From Cochliopodium minus (lineage: Eukaryota; Discosea; Himatismenida; Cochliopodiidae): a stretch of DNA of 37,500 bases. Both the position numbers and the translations under genes were made by a program. This document shows, piece after piece, positions 32,650 through 37,500 of this stretch. The stretch is from positions 75,276-112,775 of the forward strand of contig JAMYWO010000092.1 in assembly GCA_024220525.1 (NCBI GenBank), read 5' to 3'. The notes under the pieces are model-generated. The model was not told the DNA's origin. It did not search any database and saw only the letters and a program-made list of their open reading frames with translations. Within the stretch, counting starts at the first letter, position 1. Every line of letters starts with the position of its first letter.

Positions 32650-33650
32650 TTATAAATTTCTGATTTCATCATCTTTGTCTTCAAATTTCCGAAAAAGTTT
32701 TTTCTTAACAATGTAATCCTTGACCTTTTCATTCAACAAAGAAGACAACAAAATATCGTTTCTATTGAACAAAGCATCAGTGACCAAGCTACTGGAAGAA
32801 TTGGAATGGGAATTGTCCTTGATGACGTGCAAGAAGCCCATCTGTATCCTGCTTGTATATATCTTACCAGTATACTCCTCATAGAGCTCCATCTCAGAAC
32901 TTCTCATGACCACTATGGTTCTGTAAAAGTAACACATTTCCGGTCCCATATCACTTCCTAAATTAAAAATCAAAAAAATTTAATTTAAAAAATAAAATAA
33001 AATAATATTATTTAATTAAAATTAATAAAATATAATTAAATTTCTCTGAAAATATGAATTTTCTATTTGGTTTTTTTTATTTTTGTTTTTTTTTTTACCC
33101 ACTGCATAAAACAAATCGAATTCTATTCCTTTCAACAATCCATTTTCTAGCTGCTTTTGGACATATCTTAAGGTTTTATCGATGGAGCTGAATCTATCTC
33201 TCTTTATCTCCCAATCTGTAATGTTTATCCAATCACTATCTTCCACAGCAAGTTGACATAAATGTAATCTATCTTTACCACTCACAGATTCTTTATATTT
33301 TGATAGAATATAAATTATTTTTTCAAAAGTGAAAATGTTTTTAGACTATTTACTTAATCCTCTTCTTGATATCATTTTATTTTGAACGTATGAATCATGT
33401 GATGGTGATAATAAACCTATTGGAACCTGATATCCTTTCTCTTCAAGATGTTTGGCGGATATTTTGACCAATTCTACGTGTCCTATCTTTTTATTTTAGG
33501 GAGATGAGTTTATAATCTTTATTATTTTTTTTTTAATCTTCACTTGCCATTATGTATTGGAGCATAACTTCCAGTTGATACAATAACTGCAATCTTTTTG
33601 TTTTGTTCTAATTTTTTTATTTTCCAATTTTCTTTGTATTCTTCTTTCAT
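32650..33650 (-). CDS. NMNAT-like nucleotidylyltransferase
   Basis: Exons 33650-33548, 33482-33354, 33290-33099 and 32957-32650 give 243 residues. The HxGH nucleotidyltransferase signature sits at STGSYAPIHNGH (H33, H36), split by the first intron. Further family features are GLLSPSHDSYVQNKM, LHLCQLAVEDSDWI, FYAVGSDM and the C-terminal SLLNEKVKDYIVKKKLF, which resembles the eukaryotic NMNAT end. The ISSTxxR motif of true NMNATs is only vaguely present (SSSSLVTDALFNRND), so NMN substrate is likely but not proven. NMNATs make NAD+ from NMN and ATP. The first intron begins with GC (AATG|GCAAGT), a GC-AG intron. The gene is divergent from the Sel1-repeat gene. Confidence 0.8.
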
Positions 33651-33968
33651 TTTTTTTTTTTTTTTTTAATACAGATTGGAAGTTTTTATTTTTGATGTTT
33701 CTTCTTTAATTCTTGGAATGATCCTATTTTCTGGAAATTATGATAATTGTTGTTTTTTTTTAAAAGAAAAGAGATCTTTGAAGAAGATTTCTGTTTTTTT
33801 TAAATCAATATTTTTTAGACATGTACAAAATTTACAACTTTGTTAGCAGATAATTAACTAACAATTTTCGGACTGTTGTAAAGTTTTGAACATCTAAAAA
33901 ATTCTTTTTATAACTCTTCTTCAATGATTTTTAATTTAACAAAAACAAAATTTAAAAAAAAAAAAAAA
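33651..33968. promoter_or_regulatory. Divergent promoter region with a large imperfect palindrome
   Basis: 318 nt between the NMNAT-like (-) and Sel1 (+) starts. Arms 33772-33846 and 33858-33930 mirror each other: TTGAAGAAG, TTTTTTAGA, TGT-CAAAA, TTTACAAC and TTGTTAG occur in the left arm and, reverse-complemented in the same order, in the right. The spacer is 11 nt (CAGATAATTAA). Confidence 0.75.
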
Positions 33969-35767
33969 ATGTTCAACAAAAAATACTTGTTTAACAAATT
34001 AAGCAAAAAAATAGTTTTGAATGGAAAGGTATCCAGAAATCTGATCAATTTTAATTTAAGCAGAAGAAATATCGGATATCTTGGTCTAATAGGTAAAATA
34101 TAACATTATTTATCAATTGTTCATAAAAATAAAACACTCAATTCATAATTCATCATACAAAGCAACATTTGTGACTATATCAGGAATTTCAATCAAAGAT
34201 TTATTGGAACCTTATCATGTTAAGAAATTTGTGATAAAAGATAAAAACAAAATTAATTTGTACCATGAATTCCACAATAGCAATGAAGATAAAGATGTGG
34301 AATATCTTTTGGGAAAGAATATATTGGAGATCCCCGAAATGGAAGTGGATAAATCAGATAAAGATTTCATAGAGGGGATAAAATCATTCAAAGATAATAA
34401 ATTCAAGAGCGCAATACAACATTTCTTGAAGTCGATAGAGTTACATCACAATTCAGATGCAATGTTGTATTTAGGATTAATATATTCTTTAGGTGAAAAA
34501 ATAATAAAATGAAATTTCAAATTGAATGTTTTTATATTTAAAAAATTAATATATAATTAGGAAAAGGAGTAATAAAAGATGATGTGAAAGCAGAAAAATA
34601 TTTCAAAAAGGCAGCACATCATGGCAACATTGAAGCAATGAATCTGTTGGGGATAATTTTAGAGAAAAGAAGGAATGGAGAGGACTTGGAATTAGCAGAA
34701 AAATTGTACAATATTTCAAGTGAAAATAACAGTAAAAATGGGAAATACAAACTTGCAATATTATTGGCAAACAAAGTAAAAAATTAAGTTTATTCCATTT
34801 TTATTTTTATTTTTATTTATTTTTTATTTTTTTGTATTTTTTTATTTATTTATTAAATTATTTTTGTTTTCACGAGAAATTTTTTAATTATTTTTAATCA
34901 TTTTTATTTTTCATTTTTAAAGGGAGGAAGTGAAAATATTGAAAGAGCAAAATTGTTGGCCGATGAATTAGGTGACAAAAATTTGATTGCTATTTTATTG
35001 CAATCTGAAACAAAAGACGAGAAAAAAGGTTACCAAAAAAAAAATGTATTTTTTGCATAATCTTAAATTTTAATTTTAATTTTTTGCATAATTTTAATTT
35101 TTAATTTTATGATTATTTTTTTTTATTTTTTTTTTAAATTTTTCTCTTTTTTTTATTATTTTTTTTTATTTTTTTAGTTCTTGGTAATACAAAGAAATTA
35201 TATGAAGAAGCAGTTCAACAAGGAGACACTATTGCAATGACAAATTATGCAAATCTTTTGGAGAAGGAGGGAGGAAAGGAAAATATTTTGAAAGCGAAGA
35301 AACTCTATGAGGAGGCCATTAATTTGGGGGATACTCAAGCCATGCTCTCTTACACTCGTATTCTAAAGCTGGAAGATCCTTTGGGGAACATTCAGCAGAT
35401 TAAAGTTCTATTAGAGAAAGCTATTGAACTGGGAGATACAGACGCAATGATAGAATATGCAACCTTAATTAAGTAAAAAAAAAAAAAATTATTGAGAAAT
35501 ATTATTTATTATTTTTGTTTTTTTGTTTTTTTTTGTTATTTTATTTAAATTTTTTAAAACTTTTTTTTTTAATGAAGGAATGAAGGAGGGATTAAGAATA
35601 TTTTTCGTGCTAAACAACTTTTGAACAAAGCACACAGTCTCGGGAACAAGGATGCCATTCCTTTTCTTGCTACTATTTTAAATTATGAGGGTGGTGAAGC
35701 AAATTTGGAGAAAGCTAAAAAACTTTTATTCGATTTCCAAGAAAAAATTAAAATAAAATCAAAATGA
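33969..35767 (+). CDS. Sel1/TPR-like repeat protein with mitochondrial-type leader
   Basis: Six exons (33969-34092, 34163-34492, 34561-34775, 34923-35028, 35178-35472, 35578-35767) give 419 residues. The first 40 residues are basic, acid-free and Asn/Leu/Arg-rich (MFNKKYLFNKLSKKIVLNGK), suggesting a mitochondrial matrix leader. After a unique segment, residues 150-419 carry Sel1-type repeats: KAEKYFKKAAHHGNIEAMNL, LYEEAVQQGDTIAMTNYANL, KKLYEEAINLGDTQAM, VLLEKAIELGDTDAMIEYAT, KQLLNKAHSLGNKDAIPFLA. Such solenoids are adaptor scaffolds. No catalytic domain is seen. The partner is unknown. Confidence 0.85.
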
Positions 35768-35886
35768 TTGAAAGTTTTCAGAATAAATTCATTGAAAAAA
35801 AAAAAAAAAATATTAAAAAAATTAAAGTGAAATTTCGAAAAAAATAAAAAATTATGGAAGAAAAATACTAGTTGAGAATTTTATTG

Positions 35887-36904
35887 ATGGGATACAATAG
35901 AATGGGCCAATTTTGTTTATTAAAAAGATTCATAGAAGATAAATTTAATGAAACCAAATATAATATAGGAATTGAGAACAAGACCAAAACCTACAAGTTT
36001 GGTAATAAAACAATCAATTTGAATATTTGGGTGACTGTAAATTCTTAATTTAAAATAAGATATAAATATCATTCATTAACATATTAGATAAAACATTGAA
36101 TAACCAATTTGATATATGAGAGGATTAATACTTTTTTAAAACTATAATAAATTGACCTCATTTTTTTAGGAGGAAAATAAAAGTAGACTCACATTAACTG
36201 AATCATTTTTAAGGAGATGTGATGCGATATTGTTTGTGGAGGATATCTCACATACAGAAGATCACCATTTTATCTATGATCTCCTGAAGGATATAGAAAC
36301 CAAAACCACTCACATAAAATTCATTCAAAAATACATGTCGTGTTCAAAATATGATTTGTACGAAAAGGAGATGGATCCTACCAAAAAAGAGAAGATGAGA
36401 GAAAAAATTGAAAAGACAAAGAAGTTTTGCGAAGATAACAATTATTCTTTCGAAATGGAAACCTCTGCTAAGACAGGATTCAATGTCAATTTTTTATTTG
36501 AAAAGATTATGACAAAAATTTTGAACAAAAGAGGTTAATTTTAATGTTTTATTTATTTAAAATTGTTTAAAAAATTTTAAACAAAAGGTATTTTCGCTAT
36601 AACTAAAAAATGGGAAGCAAACGAAGAAATGGATAGTTTATGGGAAAAAGAGTTCAGAAAGATAGTTATCACTTTACTTTTGGTCAGAAGGGAGAAATAC
36701 AAGACATTCCCAAAAGCAATATTTTTTCAAATTTTAACTGATTTGAGTGGCTTGTTTATCTCTGATGGAAGTTTTTCTGATTTCAAAAGAGAACCCGAGT
36801 TTTCTTTAAAATTTGACAACGGCAGTTTTGTTACTGACTATCAAAAGTATTTAAAAGAGTATCATCCTCTTCCTCCTATTAAATCGAGTTGTCTAATAAA
36901 TTGA
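35887..36904 (+). CDS. Rab/Ras-like pseudo-GTPase with CaaX-type end
   Basis: Exons 35887-36030, 36170-36533 and 36588-36904 give 274 residues from MGYNRMGQF. The fold order is that of a Rab-like GTPase: LLMGYNRMGQFCLLKRFIED (P-loop without the GK[ST] lysine), YNIGIENKTKTYKFGNKTI, INLNIW followed by EENKSR instead of DTAGQE, RRCDAILFVEDIS, and ETSAKTGFNV (intact G5). The NKxD motif is replaced (QKYMSCSKYD). Loss of G1, G3 and G4 makes GTP hydrolysis unlikely. The C-terminus CLIN fits a prenylation (CaaX) box, hinting at a membrane-bound, living protein. The natural beta-1 strand (LRILL) lies just before this ATG, but an upstream ATG (35854) in the same frame is cut off by an in-frame TAG, so the true start is uncertain. 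Confidence 0.7.
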
Positions 36905-37071
36905 TTAATTAATAAAAGTTTGAATAAAAAAATAATACTAAACTTTTTCAAAAAAAAAAACAAAAATTACAATTTTTATTTAAAGAAAAATAACCTATGT
37001 TCATGAGGGTCAAAAGAGGAAGTTTTGTTTATGATTTTTTAGAATAGAATCATAAAAAAAATAAAAAAAAA
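36905..37071. other. Short intergenic gap
   Basis: 167 nt of A-rich sequence between tandem plus-strand genes, with AATAAA-type hexamers soon after the stop; nothing else is seen. Confidence 0.5.
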
Positions 37072-37500
37072 ATGTTAAAGGGTAAAAAAAAAAATTATAT
37101 ATTTTCAAAGCAACAATAAAATCTTTTATTTGAATGAACCATGTCAAATATATTAAAAGGAATCAAAAAAAAAATTATTATTTTTTTTTTATATTATTTT
37201 TCTTTGGAAAATTCTATTAAATGAAATAATATTAAAATATTCACATTTCTTTTTGTTCTTTTAACTTTTTTCAAAAAAATTTAGCTTTCATTCTCATGTC
37301 ATTTTTGATCACGATCTGCTTTTGCCAAAAATTCGTTCCAACACCATTCGGATACAGACTGAAAGAATGCGTGATCCAAACAGAGAAGATGGAGTCCAAA
37401 GTGCAAACAAGGGGAAACGGAATTCTCCAATTAGACGAAAAAGTGATCAAAGTGCCTGAAATTTGTCACACTGAAGAATCATGGATAAGAAAAAGCGAAA
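37072..37500 (+). CDS. Secreted or membrane protein, N-terminal part
   Basis: A 10-nt first coding exon (37072-37081, ATG TTA AAG G) splices over a 203-nt intron to 37285, giving MLKAFILMSFLITICFC, a typical signal peptide, with likely cleavage before QKFVPTP. The frame stays open to the window edge, with Cys at CVIQTEK and ICHTEES. An alternative start inside exon 2 (MSFLIT, 37298) gives a poorer signal. The mature part is not recognisable from about 60 residues. Confidence 0.65.

Noticed and set aside
35854-35871. Stop-codon reassignment suggested by ATG...TAG before the Rab-like frame
   Set aside because: All other genes use standard code with TAA/TGA stops, and no in-frame TAG occurs inside any well-supported exon.

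Overview
The window is nuclear DNA from a very AT-rich, intron-dense eukaryote. Coding stretches carry ordinary codon use with TAA/TGA stops. Introns are numerous (often 3-20 per gene), mostly 50-400 nt, almost pure A/T, with GTAAAA-type donors and short AG acceptors. Starts are often preceded by oligo-A. There are mitochondrial-type genes (asparaginyl-tRNA synthetase, bL34m) and protist-style accessory genes (asparagine-rich tracts, F-box/ankyrin, penta-EF-hand, pseudo-GTPase). This fits a free-living, mitochondriate, probably amoeboid protist; I cannot name the species. No tRNA, rRNA, CRISPR, virus-like or transposon gene was seen. All exon models below were built by hand; in almost every gene the summed exon length is a multiple of three and each junction keeps phase.

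Layout, left to right: an RCC1-repeat protein running off the left edge (-, 1-2133); a zinc-finger/dual-specificity phosphatase (-, 2495-3378); a penta-EF-hand protein (+, 3814-4898); mitochondrial AsnRS (+, 5030-8061); an unknown protein with two similar Gly-Asp modules (-, 8154-9440); a PI-PLC X-domain protein (-, 9887-12065); a membrane-anchored coiled-coil WD40 protein (-, 12215-14797); mitochondrial ribosomal protein bL34 (-, 15004-15513); enolase (-, 15676-17573); half of a CaCA-type cation exchanger (+, 17992-18815) abutting the last exon of an Arf GTPase (+, 18950-19098); a PAQR/adiponectin-receptor-like membrane protein (-, 19154-20538); a 20-exon F-box/LRR-like/ankyrin protein (+, 20877-27685); a RING/TRAF-like, Asn-rich, two-RRM protein (+, 27911-30290) followed by an orphan ankyrin exon (+, 30530-30857); a membrane-anchored JmjC protein (-, 30991-32536); an NMNAT-like nucleotidylyltransferase (-, 32650-33650); a Sel1-repeat protein with a mitochondrial-type leader (+, 33969-35767); a Rab-like pseudo-GTPase with a CaaX end (+, 35887-36904); and the start of a secreted protein (+, 37072 to the right edge).

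The genes do not form one pathway; this looks like an ordinary gene-dense chromosome segment. Three things stand out. First, microexons: a 5-nt exon restores the diagnostic PAQR motif, and 4-, 8- and 16-nt exons restore RCC1 blades. Second, apparent half-genes meet at T-rich repeats (exchanger/Arf; RRM/ankyrin), suggesting real rearrangement or assembly collapse. Third, several unusual domain pairings occur (zinc finger + DUSP, TM anchor + coiled coil + WD40, RING/TRAF + RRM).
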